From an uncultured Pelagibacteraceae bacterium (lineage in GTDB: Bacteria; Pseudomonadota; Alphaproteobacteria; Pelagibacterales; AG-422-B15): a stretch of 32,917 nucleotides of DNA. The DNA lies in contig CACGAG010000012.1 in NCBI GenBank assembly GCA_902571005.1, forward strand, positions 1 to 32,917, written 5' to 3'. The notes beneath the pieces are model-generated. The model made no database searches. It saw nothing but the letters and a program-made list of their open reading frames with translations, and was not told the origin of the DNA. Shown here piece by piece: positions 8,518 to 17,943 of the stretch. The position numbers and the translations under genes are program-made. Position 1 is the stretch's first letter. Every line of letters starts with the position of its first letter.

Positions 8518-8940
8518 ATGAATCTTAATGCAATCGATACAGATGAGCTAAAAATTATATCGACCATACTTCAGGACGGACTCATTGAAGTAAACGATAT
8601 TAAATATTTACCTTCAATTAGGTCATTTTTTCTTATGATTACTAGATTTATGTGGGAGGAAAAAATAGTAAATAAAGTAGATCAAAGAATAAAAGCAGTA
8701 CTAAGCTTTGAAGATGTTTTATCGGTTTACTCAAAAAATATAGATCAATTGAACAAAAACAAGACACTAGAACTCGTAACTTTTAATTATTATCCTAACA
8801 ATTCTAAAAATATAGAAATTGAATTGCTTTTCAAAAATGATGCAATTATAAAGCTCGAAACTGAAATAATAAGATGCAAGTTAGAAGATCAGGGTGAACC
8901 CTGGAATATTGAAAAAATAGAGAATGACAAAAATAATTAA
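8518..8940 (+). CDS. DUF2948 family protein
   Basis: 140 residues, cytoplasmic, no membrane segment. It is assigned to DUF2948 by its place between murA and hisD and by the family-like features DTDELKIISTILQDG at the N terminus, FMWEE near 45 and VLSFEDVLSVYSKNID near 62-78. AGGA at 8511-8514, partly within the murA stop, can act as ribosome binding site. Its 3' end overlaps hisD by 17 bp. The function is unknown, although the family keeps this position across many alphaproteobacteria. Confidence 0.75.
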   Translation: MNLNAIDTDELKIISTILQDGLIEVNDIKYLPSIRSFFLMITRFMWEEKIVNKVDQRIKAVLSFEDVLSVYSKNIDQLNKNKTLELVTFNYYPNNSKNIEIELLFKNDAIIKLETEIIRCKLEDQGEPWNIEKIENDKNN

Positions 8941-10219
8941 TTCTGTAGATCAAAATTTTGAGAATGATTTTAATAATCTTCTCACAATGAACAGATCAAG
9001 TGACTCGGACGTTACTCAGACTGTGGCAGCGATCATTGACGATATTAGAAAAAACGGAGATGAAGCGCTTTTGAAATATACTCATCAATTTGATAAAAAT
9101 AGCCTTGATATTAACAACATACTGCTTGAAGAAGATGAAATTGAAAGGCAATCACGTGACGTGCCGAGTGATCTTTGTGACGCGCTTAAAGTATCAATGG
9201 ATCGTGTTCGCACTTATCATGAAAAGCAATTACCGAATGATTTAGTTTATGAAGACAATCTTAACTCAAAGTTAGGATATGTTTGGCGTCCAGTTGAGTC
9301 AGTGGGTGTTTATGTCCCAGGTGGTACTGCAAGTTATCCAAGTACAGTAATTATGAACACAATACCAGCGGTTGTAGCCGGTGTTGAAGATATCACCATG
9401 GTTACACCAATGACTAATACCGCTATAAGTTCTTCAGTGTTATATGCCGCAAAAATTTGTGGAATAAAAAAAATATACTGTATAGGAGGTGCCCAGGCTG
9501 TTGCTGCTCTGGCATATGGAACCAAGACCATAAAACCTGTTAATAAAATTGTTGGACCAGGCAATATTTATGTTGCTGAAGCAAAAAGACAAGTTTCAGG
9601 TTTCATAGGCATCGATATGTTTGCCGGCCCATCAGAGGTAGTCATTATTGCTGATGAAAAAAATGATCCAAAAATTGTTGCAGCCGACCTCATTGCTCAA
9701 GCTGAACATGACCAAAGCGCACAAAGTATACTTTTAACAACCGATCAGAAATTAGGAGATGCTGTAAATAAAGAAGTCGAGAACCAGATAGATTCCCTTC
9801 CTCGAAAGGATATAGCGGCTTCAAGCTGGGAAAATAATGGAAAGATAATTATCACTCAAAATCTTGAAGAAGCTGTTTTATTATCTAATAAATTAGCACC
9901 AGAACACTTGGAATTATTAGTTGATAATCCGGAAGATATTCTTAAAAGAATAAAAAATGCTGGAGCAGTTTTTATGGGCCGTAACACACCTGAGGCACTT
10001 GGAGACTATTTAGCAGGTCCAAGCCATGTACTTCCCACTTCTAGAAGCGCTAAATTTTCTTCTGGACTATCTGTTTTTGATTTTCTCAAAAAAATATCAC
10101 TTGTTGAATTTTCAAAAGAAGGTATTGAACAAGTTGGAGATAGTGCTATTAAAATCGCAGATAATGAAGGTCTTGACGGGCATTCAAGATCAATAGAATA
10201 TAGGCTTACAAAAAAATAA
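8924..10219 (+). CDS. hisD: histidinol dehydrogenase
   Basis: Catalyses the last two steps of histidine synthesis, oxidising histidinol to histidine with two NAD+. 431 residues. The zinc ligands fall in the expected motifs: Q259 and H262 in AQAEHDQ, D361 in LGDYLAGPSH, and H420 in LDGHSRS. GPGNIYVAEAKR and FAGPSEVVIIAD are also present. It starts inside the DUF2948 gene (17-bp overlap) and is followed by infA after 3 bp. The UPF0262 and low-molecular-weight phosphatase genes that often lie between hisD and infA in relatives are absent. It is separate from the attenuator-controlled hisS-hisZ-hisG unit 3 kb away. Confidence 0.96.
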   Translation: MTKIINSVDQNFENDFNNLLTMNRSSDSDVTQTVAAIIDDIRKNGDEALLKYTHQFDKNSLDINNILLEEDEIERQSRDVPSDLCDALKVSMDRVRTYHEKQLPNDLVYEDNLNSKLGYVWRPVESVGVYVPGGTASYPSTVIMNTIPAVVAGVEDITMVTPMTNTAISSSVLYAAKICGIKKIYCIGGAQAVAALAYGTKTIKPVNKIVGPGNIYVAEAKRQVSGFIGIDMFAGPSEVVIIADEKNDPKIVAADLIAQAEHDQSAQSILLTTDQKLGDAVNKEVENQIDSLPRKDIAASSWENNGKIIITQNLEEAVLLSNKLAPEHLELLVDNPEDILKRIKNAGAVFMGRNTPEALGDYLAGPSHVLPTSRSAKFSSGLSVFDFLKKISLVEFSKEGIEQVGDSAIKIADNEGLDGHSRSIEYRLTKK

Positions 10220-10222
10220 TTT

Positions 10223-10441
10223 ATGTCAAAAGAAGAAATACTAGAGTTCAAGGGTAAGGTTACAGATTTACTTCCCAACGCAATGTTTAAGGTAGAGTTA
10301 GAAAATGGCCATGAAGTATTAGCACATACAGCAGGAAGAATGAGAAAAAATAGAATCAGAGTACTTGCCGGGGATGAGGTTCTTGTTCAGGTTACACCTT
10401 ACGATCTAACCAAAGGCAGAATAATATTTCGATATAAGTAG
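10223..10441 (+). CDS. infA: translation initiation factor IF-1
   Basis: 72 residues, the standard IF-1 size, a single S1/OB-fold domain. [20 protein letters not shown] at the start and the [19 protein letters not shown] core are diagnostic. IF-1 occupies the 30S A site during initiation. It lies 3 bp after hisD and 12 bp before maf, an order seen across Alphaproteobacteria. Confidence 0.97.
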   Translation: MSKEEILEFKGKVTDLLPNAMFKVELENGHEVLAHTAGRMRKNRIRVLAGDEVLVQVTPYDLTKGRIIFRYK

Positions 10442-10453
10442 TTTGAGATTATT

Positions 10454-11020
10454 TTGAAGCTAATTCTAGGCAGCGCATCTCCACGAAGACTTGAGTTATT
10501 GGCAAAACTTAACATTAATCCAAGTGAGATAGTTTCCCCAAATATAGATGAGTCCATTAAAAGTAATGAGCTACCTCTTCAATATTGTAAACGTATAGCA
10601 CATGAGAAACTAAAACATTTTCAAAATAAGTATAAAGACTCAGTAATTTTAACTGCTGATACGATTGCCTATACTGGTAGAAAACTCATAGATAAAACAG
10701 ATGACGAAAATATTGCTTATAATAACTTACTTCGACTATCGGGAAAAAGACATAGAGTCAGCACTTCCATTTGTATAAGAAATCTAGAAAATAGAATATT
10801 TAAAAAAACCGTTACGACAGTTGTTAGTTTTAAAGTATTAAGAGGTCAAGATATAGAAGATTATATGAAAACTAATGACTGGCAAGGTGTTGCAGGGTCA
10901 TATAAAATTCAAGGGATGGCAGAGTCTTTTATCAAATCCCTAAATGGATCTTACTCAAATGTAGTCGGTTTACCCTTATTTGAAGTCAAAAATCTCCTTA
11001 TTTCAGCTGGATATAAATGA
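10454..11020 (+). CDS. maf: Maf family nucleotide pyrophosphatase
   Basis: Hydrolyses dTTP/UTP or modified nucleoside triphosphates to monophosphates (house-cleaning). 188 residues. The N-terminal LGSASPRRLELL is the Maf signature. The catalytic acid lies in TADTIAY, and AGSYKIQGMAESFI and NVVGLPLFEV are the usual late motifs. The start is TTG at 10454; there is no ATG that keeps the essential SASPRR motif. Its stop overlaps the next gene's ATG (ATGA), so the two are coupled. The rne gene that often follows maf in Alphaproteobacteria is not here. Confidence 0.92.
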   Translation: MKLILGSASPRRLELLAKLNINPSEIVSPNIDESIKSNELPLQYCKRIAHEKLKHFQNKYKDSVILTADTIAYTGRKLIDKTDDENIAYNNLLRLSGKRHRVSTSICIRNLENRIFKKTVTTVVSFKVLRGQDIEDYMKTNDWQGVAGSYKIQGMAESFIKSLNGSYSNVVGLPLFEVKNLLISAGYK

Positions 11021-11373
11021 TTGAATTAATTTTTATTTATAATGCAAAAAGTGGTATCGGAAATGCCTTTATAGATTGGGCGCATAAAATAATATCGCCA
11101 AAAACTTATGACTGCAACTTATGCTCAATTACATACAATAATTTAGGTAAAGAAATAAAGTGGAAAGAATTTCTTAATAATATAAATGCACATAGCCGAT
11201 TTTACTATATTGATCATCTAAAAGAACTTGATTTTGTTGATGAGAAAACAGAGCTACCATGTGTTTTTATTAATGAGAAGGATGAATTTAAATTAATAAT
11301 TAATTCCCATGAGATGAATTCATTTGATAATGTTGACCAATTAATCAGTAGATTAAAGGTTTTTCTGGATTAA
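11017..11373 (+). CDS. conserved hypothetical protein
   Basis: 118 residues, translationally coupled to maf by a 4-bp ATGA overlap. It opens with IFIYNAKSGIGNAFIDWAHK and then has SPKTYDCNLCSITY. The NAKSG start and the CNLC pair look like a small thioredoxin-fold-like family I have seen only as hypothetical proteins. Four cysteines or fewer and no membrane segment are visible. I cannot assign a function. It is the last gene before the tRNA pair. Confidence 0.7.
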   Translation: MIELIFIYNAKSGIGNAFIDWAHKIISPKTYDCNLCSITYNNLGKEIKWKEFLNNINAHSRFYYIDHLKELDFVDEKTELPCVFINEKDEFKLIINSHEMNSFDNVDQLISRLKVFLD

Positions 11374-11442
11374 CTGTATTCAGAATATTTTCTTTGCACG
11401 AATTAATGTTATAGAATAAAAGACTAGGATCACTAATTAAAT

Positions 11443-11518
11443 GGCTCGATAGCTCAGTTGGTAGAGCAAAGGACTGAAAATCCTTGTGTCGGTGGTTCAA
11501 TTCCACCTCGAGCCACCA
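11443..11518 (+). tRNA. tRNA-Phe (GAA)
   Basis: 76 bases including an encoded CCA at 11516-11518. The acceptor arms GGCTCGA (11443-11449) and TCGAGCC (11508-11514) pair fully. The anticodon GAA is at 11476-11478 in the loop CTGAAAA, and the GGTTCAATTCC T-arm is normal. tRNA-His follows after five bases, so the pair is probably one transcript. Confidence 0.97.
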
Positions 11519-11523
11519 CTTAT

Positions 11524-11600
11524 GCAGCTGTAGCTCAGTTGGTTAGAGCGCCTGGTTGTGGTTCAGGAGGTCGGTAGTTCGAATCTACCCAGCTGTACCA
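11524..11600 (+). tRNA. tRNA-His (GTG), no encoded G-1, A73
   Basis: 77 bases with encoded CCA at 11598-11600. The acceptor GCAGCTG (11524-11530) pairs with CAGCTGT (11590-11596), the first pair being G-U. The anticodon GTG is at 11558-11560. The base before position 1 is T, not G, and the discriminator is A (11597). The otherwise universal G-1:C73 identity pair is therefore not encoded. This is the form known from one large clade of Alphaproteobacteria. Its last 16 bases overlap the convergent MFS gene. Confidence 0.96.
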
Positions 11601-12775
11601 GTAATTACTTTTTTTACAGGTAGAGTTAATACAATCAGAAACATAATTATCATCACAAACCCAAAAGCTAAGTAGAGTACACCAAATTCACCCGTTAAAT
11701 TATAGCTTCTCGAAATCATGATCAGTGCAATAGGACCAACTGTAAAAGATACAATAAATTTAATACCGTAGACTAGGCTTTGATATTTTTCAGGTGAAAA
11801 TTTTGCAAGTAATAAATTTTCTGCAGGCAGTATACTTGAATTAAAAGCAACGATTGCAAGACTTATTGCAATTAACCAGTAATTTGAAAGACTAACAATT
11901 AAGAGCAAGAGGAGTCCTTGGCCAACTATTCCAATTGAATAAATCAGCTTTTCAGAATATTTATCTGTTAAAATACCTCCAACATAATTCATTAAACCAC
12001 TTACAATATATATCGCGGCAACTATGTAGCCGATATCTGAAGTAGATAAATCAAGACTATCAGTAAGTCTGATATCAATTGCCTTTGGAAGACTTGTCTG
12101 AAGAATTTGATAAACAAAGCTTAAACATGTAATACTTAACAGCATAATAATTGCAATTTTTAGCATCTGATTTTTTTCAGGATTATCTTTAAACTGCTCT
12201 GAAGATATATTCTTTAATGATATTTTTCCTGATTTAAGATGATAGGTTAGACTTAGTCCAACTACTAATGAGATCAATCCGGGCAGCATAAAGGCAGCTT
12301 GCCAATTAAATTGTTCAATTAATACACCCGCAAAAAAGGCACCTAATCCAATACCTACTCCCCCAAAAATATTATTAAAGCCAAGCGCTTTACCAGTTTC
12401 CTTTGAAGTGTTAACAACCCATGAAATTCCAGCGGGGTGATAGATAGCGCAAAACAATCCAAGCAATGATAAACTGATAAATAAAGAAACTTTATTTCCG
12501 CTCAAGCCACATAATAATGAACTAATTCCCAAGCCAATGAACATAATTGCAATCATTCCAGAACGACTCCATCTGTCACTGATCCATCCAGCAGGAAGGG
12601 CTCCCAAACCCACAAGTAAAGATCCTAAAAACCAAAGATTTAGTAATTCATCGTAGCTAAGCTTCCAGTCGTCTTCAATTGCTAGAACTATAACAAAATA
12701 GAATGCAGCAAACATATGCATTAGTAAGTGACCTAAGGCGGCATACGTGACTGTTAATTTGCTATCATTTTCCAT
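11585..12775 (-). CDS. MFS transporter, fosmidomycin-resistance (Fsr)-like
   Basis: 396 residues with about 12 hydrophobic segments. The loop 2-3 motif is GALPAGWISDRWSR, and CAIYHPAGISWVVN is like the YHP block of Fsr-type major facilitator proteins. It is probably an inner-membrane proton-driven exporter or importer; the substrate is unknown. The stop TAG at 11585-11587 lies within the 3' arm of the tRNA-His gene, so the last five codons are antisense to that tRNA. It is divergent from the hisS leader region (12776-12994). The start ATG at 12775 fits the usual short N terminus before the first membrane helix. Confidence 0.85.
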   Translation of the reverse strand: MENDSKLTVTYAALGHLLMHMFAAFYFVIVLAIEDDWKLSYDELLNLWFLGSLLVGLGALPAGWISDRWSRSGMIAIMFIGLGISSLLCGLSGNKVSLFISLSLLGLFCAIYHPAGISWVVNTSKETGKALGFNNIFGGVGIGLGAFFAGVLIEQFNWQAAFMLPGLISLVVGLSLTYHLKSGKISLKNISSEQFKDNPEKNQMLKIAIIMLLSITCLSFVYQILQTSLPKAIDIRLTDSLDLSTSDIGYIVAAIYIVSGLMNYVGGILTDKYSEKLIYSIGIVGQGLLLLLIVSLSNYWLIAISLAIVAFNSSILPAENLLLAKFSPEKYQSLVYGIKFIVSFTVGPIALIMISRSYNLTGEFGVLYLAFGFVMIIMFLIVLTLPVKKVITGTAG

Positions 12776-12860
12776 AACTACTTTCGATAAAAATAGTGCA
12801 ATTATTATAAACTTTAAGAAAAATTTAAAATTATTTGACTTTTATTAATAAATAAGGCAT

Positions 12861-12946
12861 TTCAGCTCCATGTTTAAATTTAAACATCATCACTATCATA
12901 TCTAAGTTCGCTGAAAAAAACAATCAGCGGGCAATAACCCCTTTTT
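12861..12946 (+). promoter_or_regulatory. histidine leader-peptide transcription attenuator before hisS-hisZ-hisG
   Basis: Three competing pairings surround a His-codon-rich leader ORF. Segment 1, TTCAGC (12861-12866), can pair with segment 2, GCTGAA (12910-12915). Segment 2, CGCTGA (12909-12914), can instead pair with segment 3, TCAGCG (12924-12929), loop of nine, plus two outer G-U pairs. Segment 3 (AGCGGG, 12926-12931) can pair with segment 4 (CCCCTT, from 12938) with one C-C mismatch, followed by the U tract at 12942-12946. A ribosome stalled on the His codons leaves segment 2 free for the 2:3 antiterminator. One that reaches the stop at 12903 covers segment 2 and allows 3:4. The 3:4 stem is weak, so the terminator step is the least certain part. 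Confidence 0.65.
12870..12905 (+). CDS. hisL: his leader peptide MFKFKHHHYHI
   Basis: ATG at 12870, stop TAA at 12903-12905. The codons from 12885 read CAT CAT CAC TAT CAT ATC, giving four His in six codons after MFKFK. This resembles the enterobacterial HisL peptide, which also has FK before its His run. A weak AAGG (12854-12857) lies 12 bases upstream. The peptide itself is not expected to act; translation of its His codons would sense charged tRNA-His. It is 89 bases before the hisS start. Confidence 0.78.
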   Translation: MFKFKHHHYHI

Positions 12947-12994
12947 ATATTAAATAAACACACTTTGTAGTATCTTACTTACAGTGGGAGTAAA

Positions 12995-14383
12995 ATGAGT
13001 AAAATTAAAAATAATCCAAAGGCAATTTTGCCGAAGGGTTTTAAAGACAGTGACATTGAAATTTTAAATCTTAGAAAAAAAGTTTCTAAGATAATAGAGA
13101 AGGAATGTCTAAAGTATGGATTTATTGAATTAGATACATCCACAATTGAATATACTGAGAGCATTGGTAAGTTTCTTCCTGATGTAGACAGGCCTAGTGG
13201 AGGTGTATTTTCATTTCAAGACGATGATGAGAAATGGCTATCACTGAGATATGACTTAACGGCCCCCTTAGCAAGATACGTAGCTCAAAATTATCAAGAC
13301 CTCGTTAAGCCATTTAAACGTTATCAATCAGGACTAGTTTGGAGAAATGAAAAACCAGGACCAGGTAGATACAGAGAATTTTTTCAGTTTGATGCTGACG
13401 TAGTGGGAGTTGATTCAACACTAATTGATGCAGAGCTGTGTGTAATGGTATGTGATATTTTAATTGAGCTTGGCCTAAATACGTCACAATTTGAAATAAA
13501 ATTTTCAAATCGGGAAATTTGGACAGAACTTTTTTCGAACTTAGATGTTAAAGAGGACGATTTGCCAAAAATTCTTAGAGCAGTAGATAAAAAAGATCGA
13601 TTAGGTATAGAGGGCGTTAATGAGTTGCTTCAAAAAGGAAGAAAAGATGTATCTGGTGACTTCATGGAGGGCGTGGGCTTAAGCGAGACAGATGCTGATA
13701 AAATTATTTCTTTTATAACCAATTCAAACCAATCAAACGCCCAGATGGAAGAATTCAACTCCTATATAAAAAATTTCCCAGATTATCCAATTCGTTTTGA
13801 CTCATCAGTTGTTCGCGGTCTCGACTATTACACTGGAATGATTTTTGAAGCAGAGCTTCTTGTTGATATTAAAAATGAGAAAGGCGAAAAAATTGTATTT
13901 GGATCAGTTGCTGGCGGTGGAAGATATGACAGACTTATTTCAAGATTTGGGAAAGAGGATGTTCCAGCTACTGGTATATCTATAGGTGTTGATAGATTAA
14001 TTGTAGCGTTAAATCAATTAGACCTTTTAGATAATAAGAAAAATCCATTAGTGGTAATTGCAAATTTAGATAATCAAAATATGCCGGATTATATTTCAAT
14101 GGCTAAAGAAATTAGAAATGAAGGTATTGCATGTGAAATATCATTTGGATCTAAAAATCTTGGAAAGCAATTAAAGTATTGCGATCGCAAAGGTGCGGAT
14201 ATTGTGATCATTGCTGGTGATGAAGAGTTAAAAAAGGGTGAAATATCAATTAAGGATTTAAATAAAGGTAAAGAGGTTTCAAAAGATATTGTCGATAGAG
14301 ACAAATGGAAAGAGGCAAAAGCTGGACAACAAACAATTAATCGCTCTGACCTGATGACAGCATTAAATGAAATTTTGAATTAA
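12995..14383 (+). CDS. hisS: histidyl-tRNA synthetase, divergent alphaproteobacterial type
   Basis: Class II synthetase that charges tRNA-His. 462 residues. Motif 2 spans RYQSGLVWRNEKPGPGRYRE (residues 109-128). The His-specific motifs RGLDYYTG and SVAGGGRYDRL follow, with the C-terminal anticodon-binding domain from about 350. LSLRYDLTAPLARYVAQN is like the eukaryote-like/alphaproteobacterial subgroup rather than the E. coli type. In motif 2 the position of E. coli Gln118, which contacts G-1:C73, aligns with G122 here, matching the tRNA-His that lacks that pair. GGGAG lies just upstream of ATG 12995. It is first in a hisS-hisZ-hisG operon behind the His leader. Confidence 0.95.
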   Translation: MSKIKNNPKAILPKGFKDSDIEILNLRKKVSKIIEKECLKYGFIELDTSTIEYTESIGKFLPDVDRPSGGVFSFQDDDEKWLSLRYDLTAPLARYVAQNYQDLVKPFKRYQSGLVWRNEKPGPGRYREFFQFDADVVGVDSTLIDAELCVMVCDILIELGLNTSQFEIKFSNREIWTELFSNLDVKEDDLPKILRAVDKKDRLGIEGVNELLQKGRKDVSGDFMEGVGLSETDADKIISFITNSNQSNAQMEEFNSYIKNFPDYPIRFDSSVVRGLDYYTGMIFEAELLVDIKNEKGEKIVFGSVAGGGRYDRLISRFGKEDVPATGISIGVDRLIVALNQLDLLDNKKNPLVVIANLDNQNMPDYISMAKEIRNEGIACEISFGSKNLGKQLKYCDRKGADIVIIAGDEELKKGEISIKDLNKGKEVSKDIVDRDKWKEAKAGQQTINRSDLMTALNEILN

Positions 14384-14389
14384 AATAAA

Positions 14390-15517
14390 ATGTCACTTCA
14401 AGAATTAAATATCAATTTAAAGAATTATTTTATTAAGTCTGGATTTAATTATATTGAACTTCCATTGCTGTTTGATGCGGATATATTTTTTGAAACTTCA
14501 GGTGAAGAAATTAGAAGAAAGATGTATTCGTTTACTGATACTTCAGGAAAAGAAAAATGTTTGAGACCAGACATGACTGTACCAACATGTCAAAATTTTA
14601 TTGAAAGTAATAATAAATCCAGTGAGTCAAAGTTATGTTACAGCGGTCCTGTATTCAGATCATCCAATGAGTTATCAAATAATTCCATTGAATTAAATCA
14701 GTCTGGTATTGAGATCATTTTTTCTGAAAAAAATTTAAATAATATACATGAGATGGATGCGTACATTTTAAAGACAGCTGAAGATACAATGTGTCAATTA
14801 AATATTGATAACTATAAAATTAAAATTGGTAGCATTAAACTATTTAATCAGTTTATCAACAAATTAGAGCTGCCAATTAGATGGAAACAGAGATTAGTAA
14901 GACATTTTTTTAGAAGAAAATATTTCGGGAGTTTACTTGATAGGTTAGGTGAAGGTGTAGGGTATGATAATGAAAAAAAGCATAGCATGCTTCAAGAAAA
15001 ATTTAATATAGATGACGTATCTGACAAAGGCTTGACAGATTTAATTAATAAACAAAATGCTCGAGGATTAGGTGCTCGAACTGTTGAGGAAATAGTTGAT
15101 CGATTTCAATTAAAAAGCCTTAATGTAATAAGTCAGAAAGATGGAAAAAAAATTGTTGATTTAATAAATAATTTTTTAAAATTAAGTTGTAACCTTTCGG
15201 AATTTCCATCACTGCTTCGCGAATTTACTAAATCAAATAATGTTTCTTCGTTTGAGAGTGAAGTAGAGGAAATGAAGAATTTTGTGAATGCTGTATCAGA
15301 AAAAAGTAATATAGAAAAATATTATTTTGATAATGACTTTGGTCATTCAATTGAATTCTATGACGGCATGATGTTTGAAATTTATAATCCTGATAATCAA
15401 AGTGAATTAATTAGTGGAGGGCGGTATGATAAATTGCTTATAGATTTAGGCTCTAAATCGAACTTATCAGCAGTAGGATTTGCAACTAATAATAACAATA
15501 TAATTGAGCTGATTTAG
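14390..15517 (+). CDS. hisZ: ATP phosphoribosyltransferase regulatory subunit
   Basis: HisRS paralogue without aminoacylation activity; with short HisG it forms the first enzyme of histidine synthesis. 375 residues, shorter than HisS because the anticodon domain is missing. It keeps the catalytic-core fold: KCLRPDMTVPTCQNF in the motif region, SIEFYDGMMFEIY and LISGGRYDKLL as the counterparts of the His motifs. Motif 2 lacks the synthetase arginines (CYSGPVFRSSNEL). It starts six bases after hisS and is followed by hisG after two bases. Confidence 0.93.
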   Translation: MSLQELNINLKNYFIKSGFNYIELPLLFDADIFFETSGEEIRRKMYSFTDTSGKEKCLRPDMTVPTCQNFIESNNKSSESKLCYSGPVFRSSNELSNNSIELNQSGIEIIFSEKNLNNIHEMDAYILKTAEDTMCQLNIDNYKIKIGSIKLFNQFINKLELPIRWKQRLVRHFFRRKYFGSLLDRLGEGVGYDNEKKHSMLQEKFNIDDVSDKGLTDLINKQNARGLGARTVEEIVDRFQLKSLNVISQKDGKKIVDLINNFLKLSCNLSEFPSLLREFTKSNNVSSFESEVEEMKNFVNAVSEKSNIEKYYFDNDFGHSIEFYDGMMFEIYNPDNQSELISGGRYDKLLIDLGSKSNLSAVGFATNNNNIIELI

Positions 15518-15519
15518 GA

Positions 15520-16221
15520 ATGAATATACAAAATAAACTTCGGATTGCATTGCCAAGTAAAGGTAGATTGAGAACAGACATGGAAACTTTGTTTGAAGAA
15601 AAAAAAATAATTTTTAGTAATCTTGAAAATGATAGAGAGTATATTGCAGCAATAGAGGGTCTTGATAATGCAATTGTTTATTTCTTAAGTGCTAAAGAAA
15701 TTACAAATCGACTTGATGAAGGATCCATTCATGTTGGTTTAACTGGTGACGATTTAGTACAAGAAAAAATAACTAATTATAACCAGAAGGTTTCAAAAAA
15801 ACTTAAGTTAAATTTTGGTAAAGCAAATTTAGTTGTTGCTATACCAGAAATATGGATTGACGTAATGACAATGGCCGACTTAGAAGAAATCTGCCATTTG
15901 CACAGAACTAAATTCTCTAAAAGACTAAGAGTTGCAACAAAGTATAAGAATTTAACAAATGAATATTTTTCAAATTGTGGGGTTGTTGATTATAGGACTG
16001 TAGAAAGTGATGGATCAACCGAGAGCGCTCCATTCAATGGCTTTGCAGAAATAATTACTGACATCACATCATCAGGAGAAACATTAAGAGCTAATAATCT
16101 AAGAGTACTTGATGATGGACTTATACTAGAGTCGTCTGCAAACATTTTTACTTCAAATGTAGCTGAGTGGAATAAAAATTTAGAAAATACACTCAATTAT
16201 TTTATAGATAGGATTTCATAA
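15520..16221 (+). CDS. hisG: ATP phosphoribosyltransferase catalytic subunit, short form
   Basis: Joins ATP and PRPP to give phosphoribosyl-ATP, the committed step of histidine synthesis. 233 residues, the short HisG that lacks the C-terminal regulatory domain and needs HisZ. It has RIALPSKGRLR at the N terminus, HVGLTGDDLVQE, and the PRPP-binding ESDGSTESAPFNGFAEIITD region. AGGA precedes ATG 15520. Its stop codon TAA (16219-16221) runs into the A-tract of the terminator hairpin. Confidence 0.95.
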   Translation: MNIQNKLRIALPSKGRLRTDMETLFEEKKIIFSNLENDREYIAAIEGLDNAIVYFLSAKEITNRLDEGSIHVGLTGDDLVQEKITNYNQKVSKKLKLNFGKANLVVAIPEIWIDVMTMADLEEICHLHRTKFSKRLRVATKYKNLTNEYFSNCGVVDYRTVESDGSTESAPFNGFAEIITDITSSGETLRANNLRVLDDGLILESSANIFTSNVAEWNKNLENTLNYFIDRIS

Positions 16222-16248
16222 AAAAACCCGGCTGGGCCGGGTTTTTTT
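16220..16248. terminator. bidirectional rho-independent terminator between hisG and groEL
   Basis: A near-perfect palindrome: seven A, then CCCGGC (16227-16232), loop TGG, then GCCGGG (16236-16241) and seven T (16242-16248). It gives a 13-bp stem with a U tract on either strand. It lies between the convergent ends of hisG (+) and groEL (-) and can serve both. Confidence 0.93.
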
Positions 16249-16271
16249 AGATTAGCTTTAATGAGCTCAAC

Positions 16272-17936
<1,665 letters not shown>

Positions 17937-17943
17937 TTAATAT

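Noticed and set aside
11394-11417. TTGCAC and TAGAAT as a tRNA-Phe promoter
   Set aside because: The spacer is only 12 bases, too short for a sigma-70 promoter.
12835-12863. TTGACT as the -35 of the hisS promoter
   Set aside because: The sequence 16-18 bases downstream (around CATTTC) is a poor -10, and such a start would remove segment 1 of the attenuator. The promoter remains unassigned.
12870-12887. 18-bp perfect palindrome ATGTTTAAATTTAAACAT as an operator site
   Set aside because: It coincides with the first codons (MFKFKH) of the His leader peptide, and A+T-rich palindromes of this kind arise easily from FKFK codons. An operator cannot be excluded but is not needed.
12906-12994. T-box or other riboswitch controlling hisS
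   Set aside because: No T-box consensus or specifier arrangement is visible, and T-boxes are mainly Gram-positive. The His-codon leader explains the region better.
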